A DNA stretch of 64,000 nt, from contig CM082590.2 in the NCBI GenBank assembly GCA_040954595.2, forward strand, positions 5,208,001 to 5,272,000, given 5' to 3'. The DNA comes from Balanoglossus misakiensis (taxonomy: Eukaryota; Hemichordata). The notes beneath the pieces are model-generated. The model had not been told where the DNA came from. It saw only the letters and a program-made list of their open reading frames with translations, and did no database searches. Shown one piece after another: positions 45,260 through 59,017 of this stretch. The translations under genes and the position numbers were made by a program. The first letter of the stretch is position 1, and each line of letters opens with the position of its first letter.

Positions 45260-46910
45260 CTTCTACTTCTTCTTCTTTTTCTTCTTCTTCTGTCGTTTTC
45301 TTTGGCGAGGTAGATCTGGAAAACTGCTAAACCTACCAATTTCAAACTTGGCACAATGGTGCAGGCCAATGAGAGCTAGTGCAGTACCCTTGTGAATGTT
45401 AAATTAGTCACGTGACCTGATGACCATATATGGGCAAAATTTCCAAATCGGCCTTATTTGCATATGAATGGAGATATCAAAATTCTTTTAGCAACTTTTG
45501 CGGACCATGTGGTCAGTGTCCTACATGCCAAATGTCAAGGCCATTGGCCATTCCAATTTTGAGAAGAAGATTTTTAAGTATTATTTTTCATATTTTTTAC
45601 CAAGCCATGGGCCTATACTTTCCATAGTAAAGCCATGACCACATATTATTTTGGATAAATATGCATACATATCTCAAAATCTGTTAGGCCGATCATCTCC
45701 AACTTTGGTGTGCAGCTAGCCTAGCATTTGTCAATAATTTTAAGCGAAAAAAAATAATATGAAAAATCGACCGATTTTTTTATATTAATTTTTTTATTAA
45801 ATAATACCTTTACTTATACCTCTATGGTTAAGCTATGTCCATGTCTTATTGTGGAATTCTGGTCTGTGCAATAGTCCTGTACAGTGACTGTCTATTGGTC
45901 GGTGAGCACAATGACACCAAAATAAAAGGCACAATTTTAGGCTCACCTGTAACACCGGCTTAACTCATTAATTATGTGCATACCTAATTCTGGGCTAACT
46001 AAGAGGGCTAGAGGTTTCGTTCTTGTGGGACATGGACCAGTATAGGGTCAAAATTTCTTGCCCAAATTTTGGGTTACCTCAGGTGACCTTTGACCTACTT
46101 TCCTATATCTTGGCATCCAGAGCAGGTACAGACTTGGCGTATGGAGGGTTGGGACTAAAATTGAAAAGCCAAAATGTGGGTCACCTGTGACACCTGCATA
46201 TCTCATTAATTATGTGCATACCTAATTCCAGGCTAACCAATAGGGCTATAGGTTTGGTTTTTGTTGAACATGGACCAGTATAGGGTCAAAATTTCTTGCC
46301 CAAATTTTGTATGACCTCAGGTGACCTTTGACCTACTTTACCATATCTTGGCATCCAGAGTAGGTACAGAATTGGCGTTTGGAGGGTTGGGACTAAAATT
46401 GAAAAGGCAACACTGGGGGTTACCTGTGACACCTGCCTACCTCATTAATTATGTGCATACCTAATTCCAGGGTAACCGATAGGGTTATAGGTTTGTTTTT
46501 TGTTGAACATGGACCAGTATAGGGTCAAAATTTCTTGCCCAAATTTTGCATGACCTCAGGTGACCTTTGACCTACTTAACCATATCTTGGCATCCAGAGT
46601 AGGTACAGAATTGGCGTTTGGAGGGTTGGGACTAAAATTGAAAAGGCAACACTGGGGGTCACCTGTGACACCTGCCTACCTCATTAATTATGTACATACC
46701 TAATTTCAGGCTAACCAATAGGGCTATAGGTTTGGTTTTTGTTGAACATGGACCAGTATAGGGTCAAAATTTCTTGCCCAAATTTTGCATGACCTCAGGT
46801 GACCTTTGACCTACTTAACCATATCTTGGCATCCAGAGCAGATATGCTTATTGCTATGTTGCTATGTGCTATGTTGGCTTGGGCCCGCTATTGCTGCTTG
46901 CAGCTATATT
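45260..46910 (+). repeat. Array unit 9 (A)
   Basis: The head is nearly identical to unit 8. The last two modules share the unusual GGCAACACTGGGGGT variant, so one copied the other. Confidence 0.9.
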
Positions 46911-48554
46911 TCTTCTTCTTCTTCTTCTTCTTCTGTCGTTTTTTTGGTGAGCTACATCTGGAAAACTGCTAAACCTACCAATTTCAAACTTGGCACAATG
47001 GTGCAGGTCAATGAGAGCTAGTGCAGTACCCTTGTGAATGTTTAATTAGTCACATGACCTGATGACCATATATGGGCAAAATTTTCAAATCGGCCTTATT
47101 TGCATATGAATGGAGATATCAAAATTCTTTTAGCAACTTTTGCGGACCATGTGGTCAGTGTCCTACATGCCAAATGTCAAGGCCATTGGCCATGCCAATT
47201 TTGAGAAGAAGATTTGTAAGTATTATTTTTCATATTTTTTCACCCAGCCCTGGGCCTATACTTTCCATAGTAAAGCCATGACCACATATTAGTTTGGATA
47301 AATATGCATACATATCTCAAAATCTGTTAGGCCGATCATCTCCAACTTTGGTGTGCAGCTAGCCTAGCATTTGTCAATAATTTTAAGCGAAAAAAAATGG
47401 TATGAAAAATCGACCGATTTTTTTATATTAATTTTTTTATTAAATAATACCTTTACTTATACCTCTATGGTTAAGCTATGTCCATGTCTTATTGTGGAAT
47501 TCTGGTCTGTGCAATAGTCCTGTACAGTGACTGTCTATTGGTCGGTGAGCACAATGGCACCAAAATAAAAGGCACAATTTTAGGCTCACCTGTAACACCT
47601 GCTTAACTCATTAATTATGTGCATACCTAATTTTGGGCTAACTAAGAGGGCTAGAGGTTTCGTTCTTGTGGGACATGGACCAGTATAGGGTCAAAATTTC
47701 TTGCCCAAATTTTGGGTGACCTCAGGTGACCTCTGACCTACTTTCCTATATCTCGGCATCCAGAGCAGGTACAGACTTGGCGTTTGGAGGGTTAGGACTA
47801 AAATTGAAAAGCCAAAATTTGGGGTCACCTGTGACACCTGCATACCTCATTAATTATGTGCATACCTAATTCCAGGCTAACCAATAGGGCTATAGGTTAG
47901 GTTTTTGTTGAACATGGACCAGTATAGGGTCAAAATTTCTTGCCCAAATTTTGCATGACCTCAGGTGACCTTTGACCTACTTTACCATATCTTGGCACCC
48001 AGGGCAGGTACAGACTTGGCGTTTGGAGGGTTGGGACTAAAATTGAAAAGCCAAATTGGGGGTCACCTGTGACACCTGCATATCTTATTAATTATGTGCA
48101 TACCTAATTCCAGGCTAACCAATAGGGCTATAGGTTTGGTTTTTGTTGAACATGGACCAGTATAGGGTCAAAATTTCTTGCCCAAATTTTGCATGACCTC
48201 AGGTGACCTTTGACCTACTTTACCATATCTTGGCACCCAGGGCAGGTACAGACTTGGAGTTTGGAGGGTTGGAACTAAAATTGAAAAGCCAAAATTGGGG
48301 GTCACCTGTGACACCTGCATATCTCATTAATTATGTGCATACCTAATTCCAGGCTAACCAATAGGGCTATAGGTTTGGTTTTTGTTGAACATGGACTAGT
48401 ATAGGATCAAAATTTCTTGCCCAAATTTTTGCATGACCTCAGGTGACCTTTGACCTAATTTTCCATATCTTGGCATCCAGAGCAAATATGCTTATTGCTA
48501 TGTTGCTATGTGCTATGTTGGCTTGGGCCCGCTATTGCTGCTTGCAGCTATATT
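46911..48554 (+). repeat. Array unit 10 (A)
   Basis: Last A unit. Its first DR1 site is mutated (GTGACCTCTGACC at 47738). Its final modules resemble those of unit 6 (CCCAGGGCAGG variant; TTTTTGCATGACC end). Confidence 0.9.
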
Positions 48555-49668
48555 TCTGTCTTTCTTTCTTCTTTCTTTATTCTTCTGTCATTTCTTTGTC
48601 GCTCTAGATCTCAGACACCACTGCAGGTACAGTTCTCAAACTTGCTACAGTGGTCAAGGTCAATGAGTAGTCGTGCATTGAACCCATGAATTTTTAATTA
48701 GTCACATGACCTGGCGGCCATCTTGGATTTTCTGAAAAAATGCAAATCTCAGATCTCAGAAACTACAAGTCAGATCAACTTCAAATTTGGCGTGCAGGTA
48801 GACTACCTTCTGTCAAACATTTTTGTAATTGGAAATTATGCTGTCAATGTTGCAGTTTTTTTGCTACAATTTTTTTTCTGAAATCTGGCTTAAATTTCAA
48901 AAATCTTCTTCTCCAGAACCGGTCATAACCGAGACACGGGGTTTGGGGTATGTGGTCACCTAACTGATGTCTATCAAGTTTGCGAAGATCATTGTGATTG
49001 GTCGAAGATTATGGCGGCCATATTGGATTTTCGAAAAACCCTAGTAAAATTTAAAAAATCTTCTTTTCGAGAAACGGCGATAACCGAGTCACAAGATTTT
49101 GTGTGTGTGGTCATTCAACAGATGTCTATCAAGTTTGCGAAGAGGAATGTGATTGGTCAAAGATTATGGCGGCCATATTGGATTTTGTGAAAAACGATTA
49201 AAAAGTAAAAATTCCCTTTCTAGCCTAAAAATTGATAGCACAGAAATTCTTTTCATAGATATGAATCATCATATGCCAAGAATAAGCTATAAATATTTTG
49301 GTAATTTTGGCACTGACCTTTGACCTACTTTTGACGCATCATTTTTCTGCATATCTCATTCCAGGCTAACCTTTAAGGCTATCATTTTGGTTTTTGATGT
49401 ATGTGGATTTGTATGTGATCAAAACATTTTGCTACTTTTCATGACCCCTTTGACCTCTGCTGACCTCATTAAATATGCACATACCTAATTACAGATGAAC
49501 CAATAGACCTAGAGGTTTTGTTTTTGTTATACATGGACCAGTATGGGGTCAAAATATTTTGCCCAAATGTTGGGTGACCTCGGGTGACCTTTGACCTACT
49601 TAACACTATATCAGCATCAGATCAGATAATAGAGCTTGGGCCCGGACAATGCTGCTTGCAGCTTTAAT
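48555..49668 (+). repeat. Array unit 11 (B, short)
   Basis: 1.11 kb. The 3' part jumps from CACTATATCAGCATC to AGATCAGATAATAGAGC, lacking the usual CCAAACATAGATATAACC to TTATGTGCATATCTAA stretch. Unit 19 has the same deletion. Confidence 0.9.
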
Positions 49669-51079
49669 CTTTCTTTATTCTTATGTCAATCTTTGCTCTC
49701 CTAGATCTCTGAAACGGCTACAGGTACACTTCTCAAACTTGCTACAGTGGTCAAGGTCAATGAGTAGATGTGCAGTGGCTTGTGAATATTTAATTAGTCA
49801 CGTGACCTGGCGGCCATATTGGATTTTCTGAAAATATTTAAATGGCTTCTCCTCAAAAACCACAGGGCCAATCAAGTTCAAATTTGGTGTATGGTACACA
49901 TGTCCTCTGCCCTTCAAAGTTTGACAATAAAATCCTGAGCGGTCACATGACTTTGGCCGCCATATTGGATTTTCCAAAAAGTACAGTAAAATCTTCAAAA
50001 ATCTTCTTCTCCAGAACCGGCAATAACCGAGTCATGGGATTTAGGGTATGACATCACCTAACTGATGTCTATCAAGTTTGCGAAGAGCGTTGTGATTGGT
50101 CGAAGATTATGGCGGCCATATTGGATTTTGTAAAAACCAGTGAAAATTAAGAAATCATTTTTCTAGTCTAAAAATAGATAGCATACAAATTCTTTTTGTG
50201 GATATGAGTCGTCATATGACTAGAATATGTTGCAAATTTTTTGGCAATTTTCACATGACCTTTGACCTACTTTTTTAAGAACATGCATATATGCATATAT
50301 AGCTCATACTACATGTTCTAAATGTACCAGAGTTCTGATTTTTGTGCACATTGGTATCACCCCTGCCAGGACCTACCCCAAATATTTTGGTAATTTTGGC
50401 AATGACCTTTGACCTACTTTTGACACATCGTTTTTTCTGCATATCTAATTCCAGGCTAACCTATAGGGCTATCATTTTGGTTTTTGATGTATGTGGATTT
50501 GTATGGGATCAAAAAATTTCGCTACTTTTCATGACCCCTTTGACCTCTGCTGACCTCATTAAATATGTGCATACCTAATTACAGATGAACCAATAGACCT
50601 AGAGGTTTGGTTTCTGTTGGACATGGACCAGTATTGGGTCAAAAATTTTTGCCCAAATGTTGGGTGACCTCGGGTGACCTTTGACCTACTTTTACATATC
50701 TCGACATCCACAGCAGATACAGCCTTGGCGTTTGGAGGTATGGGGCCATAATGAAAAGTCAAAGTTTTGGGTCACCTGTGACACCTGCTTAACTCATTAT
50801 TTATGTGCATACCTAATTCCGGGCTAACCAAAGGGCTAGAGGTCTGGTTTTTGTTGGACATGGACCACTATGGGTCAAAATTTTCTGCCCAAATTTTGGG
50901 TGACCTCAGATGACCTTTGACCTACTTAACACTATATCAGCACCAAACATAGATATAACCTTGATATTTCATGGGATAAAACACAGCATTATGTTTCTAC
51001 TCATTAATTATGTGCATATCTAATAATCTGATCAGATAATAGAGCTTGGGCCCGGACAATGCTGCTTGCAGCTTTAATT
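49669..51079 (+). repeat. Array unit 12 (B, divergent head)
   Basis: Its head differs from other B units: ATTTAAATGGCTTCTCCTC replaces the usual ATGCAAATCTCAGATCTC block. It also has a unique ATGCATATATGCATATAT stretch at ~50284. Confidence 0.9.
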
Positions 51080-51363
51080 GGGGGCACAAGCGCCCTCAGG
51101 CGGCTTGTGCCCCCATTGGTATTGTTGGAATTTTTCTTTATTAGGGCCCAAGCGCTTGCTTGCGCTTGGGCCCTATTGGTTTCGTTGGGGTTTTTAGGGC
51201 CCAAGCGCAAGCAAGCGCTTGGGCCCTATTGGTTTCGTTGGAATTTTTTACGGGCCCAAGCCAAGCCAGGCTTGGGCCCGTATTGGTTTCGTTGGAATTT
51301 TTCTTTCTTAGGGCCCAAGCGCAAGCCAGCGCTTGGGCCCTATTGGTTTCGTTGGGGTTTTTC
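51080..51363. repeat. Hairpin cluster 4 (5 hairpins, three stem types)
   Basis: In order: GGGGGCACAAGC type, AGGGCCCAAGCGC with loop TTGCTT, AGGGCCCAAGCGC with loop AAGCAA, ACGGGCCCAAGCC type, and AGGGCCCAAGCGC with loop AAGCCA. Pieces of the TTTCTTT tract lie between some of them. Confidence 0.95.
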
Positions 51364-52789
51364 TTTCTTCTTTCTTTATTCTTGTGTCAATTCTTTGTCG
51401 CTCTAGATCTCAGACACCACTGCAGGTACAGTTCTCAAACTTGCTACAGTGGTCAAGGTCAATGAGTAGTCGTGCATTGAACCCATGAATTTTTAATTAG
51501 TCACATGACCTGGCGGCCATCTTGGATTTTCTGAAAAAATGCAAATCTCAGATCTCAGAAACTACAAGTCAGATCGACTTCAAATTTGGCGTGCAGGTAG
51601 ACTACCTTCTGACAAACATTTTTGTAATTGGAAATTATGCTGTCAATGTTGCAGTTTTTTTGCTACAGTTGTTTTTCTGAAATCTGGTCAAAATTTCAAA
51701 AATCTTCTTCTCCAGAACCGGCGATAACCGAGTCACGCCGTTTGGGGTATGTGGTCAGCAAACTGAGGTCTATCAAGTTTGCGAAGATCATTGTGATTGG
51801 TCGAAGATTTTGGCGGCCATATTGGATTTTCGAAAAACCCTAGTAAAATTTCAAAAATCTTCTTCTCAAGAACCGGCGATAACTGAGTCACAAGATTTGG
51901 TGTGTGTGGTCATTAAACAGATGTCTATCAAGTTTGCGAAGATGAATGTGATTGGTCGAAGATTATGGCGGCCATATTGGATTTTGTGAAAAACGATTAA
52001 AAAGTAAAAATTCCCTTTCTAGCCTAAAAATTGATAGCACAGAAATTCTTTTTATGGATATGAATCATCATATGCCAAGAATAAGCTATAAATATTTTGG
52101 TAATTTTGGCAATGACCTTTGACCTACTTTTGACGCATCATTTTTCTGCATATCTAATTCCAGGCTAACCAATAGGGCTATAAGTTTGGTTTTTGATGTA
52201 TGTGGATTTGTATGCGATCAAAAAATTTCGCTACTTTTCATGACCCCTTTGACCTCTGCTGACCTCATTAAATATGCGCATACCTAATTACAGATGAACC
52301 AATAGACCTAGAGGTTTGGTTTTTGTTGGACATGAACCAGTATTGGGTCAAATTTTTTGCCCAAATGTTGGGTGACCTCGGATGACCTTTGACCTACTTT
52401 TGCATATCTCGACATCCACAGCAGATACAGCCTTGGCGTTTGGAGGTATGGGGCCATAATGAAAAGCCAAAGTTTTGGGTCACCTGTGACACCTGCTTAA
52501 CTCATTATTTATGTGCATACCTAATTCCGGGCTAACCAAAAGGGATAGAGATCTGGTTTTTGTTGGACATGGACCACTATGGGTCAAAATTTTCTGCCCA
52601 AATTGTGGGTGACCTCTGGGTGACCTTTGACCTACTTAACACTATATCAACACCAAACATAGATATAACCTTGATATTTCATGGGATAAAACACAGCATT
52701 ATGTTTCTACTCATTAATTATGTGCATATCTAATAATCTGATCAGATAATACAGCTTGGGCCCGGACAATGCTGCTTGCAGCTTTAATT
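51080..52789 (+). repeat. Array unit 13 (B, with 5 hairpins)
   Basis: Begins with the GGGGGCACAAGC hairpin also seen at the left array edge. Three DR1 sites. Confidence 0.9.
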
Positions 52790-54446
52790 TCTTTCTTTAT
52801 TCTTGTGTCAATTCTTTGACCCACGAGATCTCAGACATCGCTGCAGGTACACTTCTGAAACTTGCTACAGTGGTCAAGGTCAATGAGTAGTCGTGCATTG
52901 AACCCTTGAATTTTTAATTAGTCACATGACCTGGCGGCCATCTTGGATTTTCTGAAAAAATGCAAATCTCAGATCTCAGAAACTACAAGTCAGATCGACT
53001 TCAAATTTGGCATGCTGGTAGACTACCTTCTGGCAATCATTTTTGTTATTGGAAATTATACTGACAAAGTTGCAATTTTTTGCTACAATTTTTTTTCTGA
53101 AATCTGGCTTAAATTTCAAAAATCTTCTTCTCCAGAACCGGTGATAACCGAGTCATGCGGTTTGGGGTATGTGGTCACCTAACTGATGTCTATCAAGTTT
53201 GCGAAGATCATTGTGATTGGTCGAAGATTATGGCGGCCATATTGGATTTTCGAAAAACCATAGTAAAATTTCAAAAATCTTCTTCTCAAGAACCGGCGAT
53301 AACTGAGTCACAAGATTTGGTGTGTGTGGTCATTAAACAGATGTCTATCAAGTTTGCGAAGAGGAATGTGATTGGTCGAAGATTATGGCGGCCATATTGG
53401 ATTTTGTGAAAAATGATTAAAAAGTAAAAATTCCCTTTCTAGCCTAAAAATTGATAGCACAGAAATTCTTTTTACAGATATTAATCATCATATGCCAAGA
53501 ATAAGCTATAAATATTTTGGTAATTTTGGCAATGACCTTTGACCTACTTTTGACACATGATTTTTCTGCATATCTAATTCCAGGCTAACCAATAGGGCTA
53601 TAAGTTTGGTTTTTGATGTATGTGGATTTGTATGTGATCAAAAAATTTTGCTACTTTTCATGACCCCTTTGACCTCTGGTGACCTCATTAAATATGCGCA
53701 TACCTAATTAATGATCAACCAATAGACCTTAGAGGTTTTGTTTTTGTTATACATGGACCAGTATGGGGTCAAAATATTTTGCCCAAATGTTGGGTGACCT
53801 CGGGTGACCTCTGACCTACTTTTGCATATCTCGACATCCACACCAGATACAGCCTTGGCGTTTGGAGGTATGGGGCCATAATGAAAAGCCAAAGTTTTGG
53901 GTCACCTGTGACACCTGCTTTACTCATTATTTATGTGCATACCTAATTCCGGGCTAACCAAAAGGGCTAGATGTCTGGTTTTTGTTGGACATGGACCACT
54001 ATGGGTCAAAATTTTCTGCCCAAATTTTGGATGAACTCAGATGACCTTTGACCTACTTTTGCATATATCGGCATCCAAAGCAGGTACAGTCTTGGCATTT
54101 GGAGGTATGGGGCCATAATGAAAAGCCAAAGTTTTGGGTCACCTGTGACACCTGCTTTACGCATTATTTATGTGCATACCTAATTCCGGGCTAACCAAAA
54201 GGGCTAGAGGTCTGGTTTTTGTTGGACATGGACCACTATGGGTCAAAATTTTCTGCCCAAATTTTGGGTGACCTCAGATGACCTTTGACCTACTTAACAC
54301 TATATCAACACCAAACATAGATATAACCTTGATATTTCATGGGATAAAACACAGCATTATGTTTCTACTCATTAATTATGTGCATATCTAATAATCAGAT
54401 CAGATAATAGAGCTTGGGCCCGGACAATGCTGCTTGCAGCTTTAAT
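52790..54446 (+). repeat. Array unit 14 (B)
   Basis: Body close to units 3-5 in its 3' half. One DR1 is mutated (GTGACCTCTGACC at 53804). Confidence 0.9.
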
Positions 54447-55878
54447 CTTTCTTTCTTTCTTTCTTTCTTTATTCTCCTGTCAATTCTTTGGCCAACGAGA
54501 TCTCTGAAACTACTGCAGGTACACTGCTCAAACTTGCTACAGTGGTCAAGGTCAATGAGTAGATGTGCAGTGACTTGTGAATACTTAATTAGTCACGTGA
54601 CCTGGTGGCCATATTGGATTTTCTGAAAAAATGCAAATCTCAGATCTCAGAAACTACAAGTTAGATCAACTTCAAATTTGGCATGCAGGTAGAATACCTT
54701 CTGCCCATCATTTTTGTAATCGGAAATTATGCTGTAAAAGTTGCAGTTTTTTTGCTACAATTTTTTTCCTGAAATCTGGCTTAAATTTCAAAAATCTTCT
54801 TCTCCAGAACCAGTGATAACCGAGTCACGGGGTTTGGGGTATGTGGTCACCTAACTGATGTCTATCAAGTTTGCGAAGATCATTGTGATTGGTCGAAGAT
54901 TATGGCGGCCATATTGGATTTTCGAAAAACCATAGTTAAACTCCAAAAATCTTCTTCTCCAGAACGGGCGATGACTGAGTCGCAAGATTCGGGGAGTATT
55001 GTCACTACACTGATGTCTATCAAGTTTGCAAAGAGCATTGTGATTGGTCGAAGATTATGGCGGCCATATTGGATTTTGTAAAAAGCAGTGAAAAATTGAA
55101 ATTCCTTTTTCTAGTCCAAAAATTGATAGCATTCAAATTCTTTTGATGGATATCAATCGTCATGTGACTAAAATATCTTACAATTTTTTGGCGATTTTTC
55201 ACATGACCTTTGACCTACTTATCACGCGTTATTATTTCTGCATATCTAATTCCAGGCTAACCTATAGGGCTAGACGTTTGGTTTTTGATGAATGTTGATT
55301 AGTGTGTGATCAAAATATTTTGCTACTTTTCATGACCCCTTTGACCTCTGCTGACCTCATTAATTATGTGCATAGCTAATTACAGACGAACCAATAGAGC
55401 TAGGGGTTTGGTTTTTGTTGGACATGGACCAGTATAGGATCAAAATTTTTTGCCCAAATGTTGGGTGACCTCTGGTGACCTTTGACCTACTTTCGCATAT
55501 CTCAGCATCCAGAGCAGATACAACCATGGCATTTGGTCGGATGGGACCAAAATGTAAAGCCACATTTTTGGGTCACCTGTGACACCTGCTGACCTCATTA
55601 TATATGTACATACCTAATTACAGGCGAACCAATAGAGCTAGAGTTTTGGTTTTTGTTGGACATGGACCAGTATGGGTCAAAAAAATTGCCCAAATGTTGG
55701 GTGACTTCAGGTGACCTTTGACCTACTTCACCCTATTTCAGCAGCAAAAATACACACATCCTTGTTATGTCATGAGATAATACATCCGATAGAAAATTCT
55801 GTTTCTTCTCATTCATACTGTGCATATATAATTCAAGATCAGCGCTTGGGCCCGACAATGCTGCTCGCAGCTTTAATT
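54447..55878 (+). repeat. Array unit 15 (B, subtype 2)
   Basis: Its 3' end carries CACCCTATTTCAGCAGCAAA and CTGCTCGCAGCTTTAATT in place of the subtype-1 CACTATATCAACACC and CTGCTTGCAGC. Confidence 0.9.
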
Positions 55879-57303
55879 CTTTCTTTCTTTCTTTTTTCTT
55901 GTGTCAATTCTTCGGCCAACTAAATCTCAGAAACTACTGCAGGTACACTGCTCAAACTTGCTACAGTGGTCAAGGTCAATGAGTAGATGTGCAGTGACTT
56001 GTGAATACGTAATTAGTCACGTGACCTGGCGGCCATTTTGGATTTTCTGAAAAAATGCAAATCTCAGATCTCAGAAACTACAAGTCAGATCGACTTCAGA
56101 TTTGGTGTGCAGGTAGTGTACCTTCTGCCCATCATTTTTGTAATTGGATATTTTGCTGTCAATGTTGCAGTTTTTTTGCTACAGTTGTTTTTCTGAAATC
56201 TGGTCAAAATTTCAAAAATCTTCTTCTCCAGAACCGGTGATAACCCAGACACGAGGTTTGGGGTATGTGGTCACCTAACTGATGTCTATCAAGTTTGCGA
56301 AGATCATTGTGATTGGTCGAAGATTATGGCGGCCATATTGGATTTACGAAAAACCATAGTTAAACTCCAAAAATCTTCTTCTCCAGAACGGGCGATGACT
56401 GAGTTGCAAGATTCGGGGAGTATGGTCACTACACTGATGTCTATCAAGTTTGCAAAGAGCATTGTGATTGGTCGAAGATTATGGCGGCCATATTGGATTT
56501 TGTAAAAAGCAGTGAAAATTTGAAATTCCTTTTTCTAGTCTAAAATTTGATAGCATACAAATTGTTTTTATGGATATCAATCGTCATGTGACTAAAATAT
56601 GTTACAATTTTTTTGTGATTTTTCACATGACCTTTGACCTACTTATCACGCGTTATTATTTCTGCATATCTAATTCCAGGCTAACCTATAGGGCTAGACG
56701 TTTGGTTTTTGATGAATGTGAATTAGTGTGTGATCAAAATATTTTGCTACTTTTCATGACCCCTTTGACCCCAGCTGACCTCATTAATTATGTACATAGC
56801 TAATTACAGGCGAACCAATAGAGCTAGAGGTTTTGTTTTTGTTGGACATGGACCAGTATGGGATCAAATTTTTTTGCCCAAATGTTGGGTGACCTCTGGT
56901 GACCTTTGACCTACTTTCTCATATCTCAGCATCCAGAGCAGATACAGCCATTGCATTTGGTAGGATGGGACCAAAATGTAAAGCCAAATTTTTGGGTCAC
57001 CTGTGACACCTGCTGACCTCATTAAATATGCACATACCTAATTACAGGTGAACCAATAGAGCTAGAGTTTTGGTTTTTGTTGGACATGGACCAGTATGGA
57101 TAAAAAAAAATTGCCCAAATGTTGGGTGACCTCAGGTGACCTTTGACCTACTTCACCCTATTTCAGCAGCAAAAATACCCACATCCTTGTTATGTCATGA
57201 GATAATACATCCGATAGAAAATTCTGTTTCTTCTAATTCATACTGTGCATATATAATTCAAGATCAGCGCTTGGGCCCGACAATGCTGCTCGCAGCTTTA
57301 ATT
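55879..57303 (+). repeat. Array unit 16 (B, subtype 2)
   Basis: Same subtype-2 end as unit 15; body nearly identical from 56300 on. Confidence 0.9.
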
Positions 57304-57585
57304 AGGGCCCAAGCGCACGCAAGCGCTTGGGCCCTATTGGTTTCGTTGGGGTTTTTTACGGGCCCAAGCCAAGCCAGGCTTGGGCCCGTATTGGTTTCGC
57401 TGGGGTTTTTCTGTCTTTACGGGCCCAAGCCAAGCCAGGCTTGGGCCCGTATTGGTTTCGCTGGGGTTTTTAGGGCCCAAGCGCACGCAAGCGCTTGGGC
57501 CCTATTGGTTTCGTTGGAATTTTTACGGGCCCAAGCCAAGCCAGGCTTGGGCCCGTATTGGTTTCGCTGGGGTTTTTCTGTCTTT
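57304..57585. repeat. Hairpin cluster 5 (5 hairpins, alternating types)
   Basis: Order: AGGGCCCAAGCGC, ACGGGCCCAAGCC, ACGGGCCCAAGCC, AGGGCCCAAGCGC, ACGGGCCCAAGCC. Followers read TATTGGTTTCGCTGG or TATTGGTTTCGTTGG. Confidence 0.95.
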
Positions 57586-59017
57586 CTTTCTTTCTTTCTT
57601 TCTTTCTTTATTCTTGGTTCCATTCTTTATCGCTCTAGATCTCAGACACCGCTGCAGGTACAGTTCTCAAACTTGCTACAGTGGTCAAGGTCAATGAGTA
57701 GATGTGCAGTGACTTGTGAATACTTAATTAGTCACGTGACATGGCGGCCATATTGGATTTTCTGAAAAAATGCAAATCTCAGATCTCAGAAACTGCAAGT
57801 CAGATTTACTTCAGATTTGGTGTGCTGGTAGAGTACCTTCTGCCCATCATTTTTGTAATTGGATATTTTGCTGTCAATGTTGCAGTTTTTTTGCTACAGT
57901 TGTTTTTCTGAAATCTGGTCATAATTTCAAAAATCTTCTTCTCCAGAACCGGCGATAACCGAGTCACGCGGTTTGGGGTATGTGGTCACCAAGCTGAGGT
58001 CTATCAAGTTTGCGAAGATCATTGTGATTGGTCGAAGATTATGGCGGCCATATTGGATTTTCGAAAAACCCTGGTAAAATTTCAAAAATCTTCTTCTCAA
58101 GAACCGGCGATAACTGAGTCACAAGATTTGGTGTGTGTGGTCATTAAACATATGTCTATCAAGTTTGCGAAGGGGAATGTGATTGGTCAAAGATTATGGC
58201 GGCCATATTGGATTTTGTGAAAAACGATTAAAAAGTAAAAATTCCTTTTCTAGCCTAAAAATTGATAGCACAGAAATTATTTTTATGGATATGAATCATC
58301 ATATGCCAAGAATAAGCTATAAATATTTTGGTAATTTTGGCAATGACCTTTGACCTACTTTTGACGCATGATTTTTCTGCATATCTAATTCTAGGCTAAC
58401 CAATAGGGCTATAAGTTTGGTTTTTGATGTATGTGGATTTGTATGTGATCCAAAAATTTTGCTACTTTTCATGACCCCTTTGACCTCTGGTGACCTCATT
58501 AAATATGCACATACCTAATTACAGATGAACCAATAGACCTAGAGGTTTTGTTTTTGTTATACATGGACCAGTATGGGGTCAAAATATTTTGCCCAAATGT
58601 TGGGTGATCTCGGGTGACCTTTGACCTACTTTTGCGTATCTCGACATCCACAGCAGATACAGCCTTGGCGTTTGGAGGTATGGGGCCATAATGAAAAGCC
58701 AACGTTTTAGGTCACCTGCGACACCTGCTTAACTCATTAATTATGTGCATACCTAATTCTAGGCTAACCAAAAGGGCTAGAGGTCTGGTTTTTGTTGGAC
58801 ACGGACCACTATGGGTCAAAATTTTCTGCCCAAATTTTGGATGACCTCAGATGACCTTTGACCTACTTAACACTTAAACAGCACCAAACATAGATTTAAC
58901 CTTGATATTTCATGGGATAAAACAGCATTATTTTTCTACTCATTAATTATGTGCATATCTAATATCAGATCAGATAATAGAGCTTGGGCCCGGACAATGC
59001 TGCTTGCAGCTTTAATT
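57304..59017 (+). repeat. Array unit 17 (B, subtype 1, with 5 hairpins)
   Basis: Hairpins at the head, then a subtype-1 body. One half-site triplet is altered (GGGTGATCTCGGGTGACC at 58601). Confidence 0.9.

Noticed and set aside
31430-51320. TTAGGG telomere-like hexamers
   Set aside because: They occur once per hairpin as TTTTTAGGGCCC; no tandem TTAGGG run exists.
31331-57585. Hairpin followed by a T run, like a bacterial intrinsic terminator or integron attC site
   Set aside because: The sequence is clearly eukaryotic nuclear DNA with introns; the resemblance is only structural.
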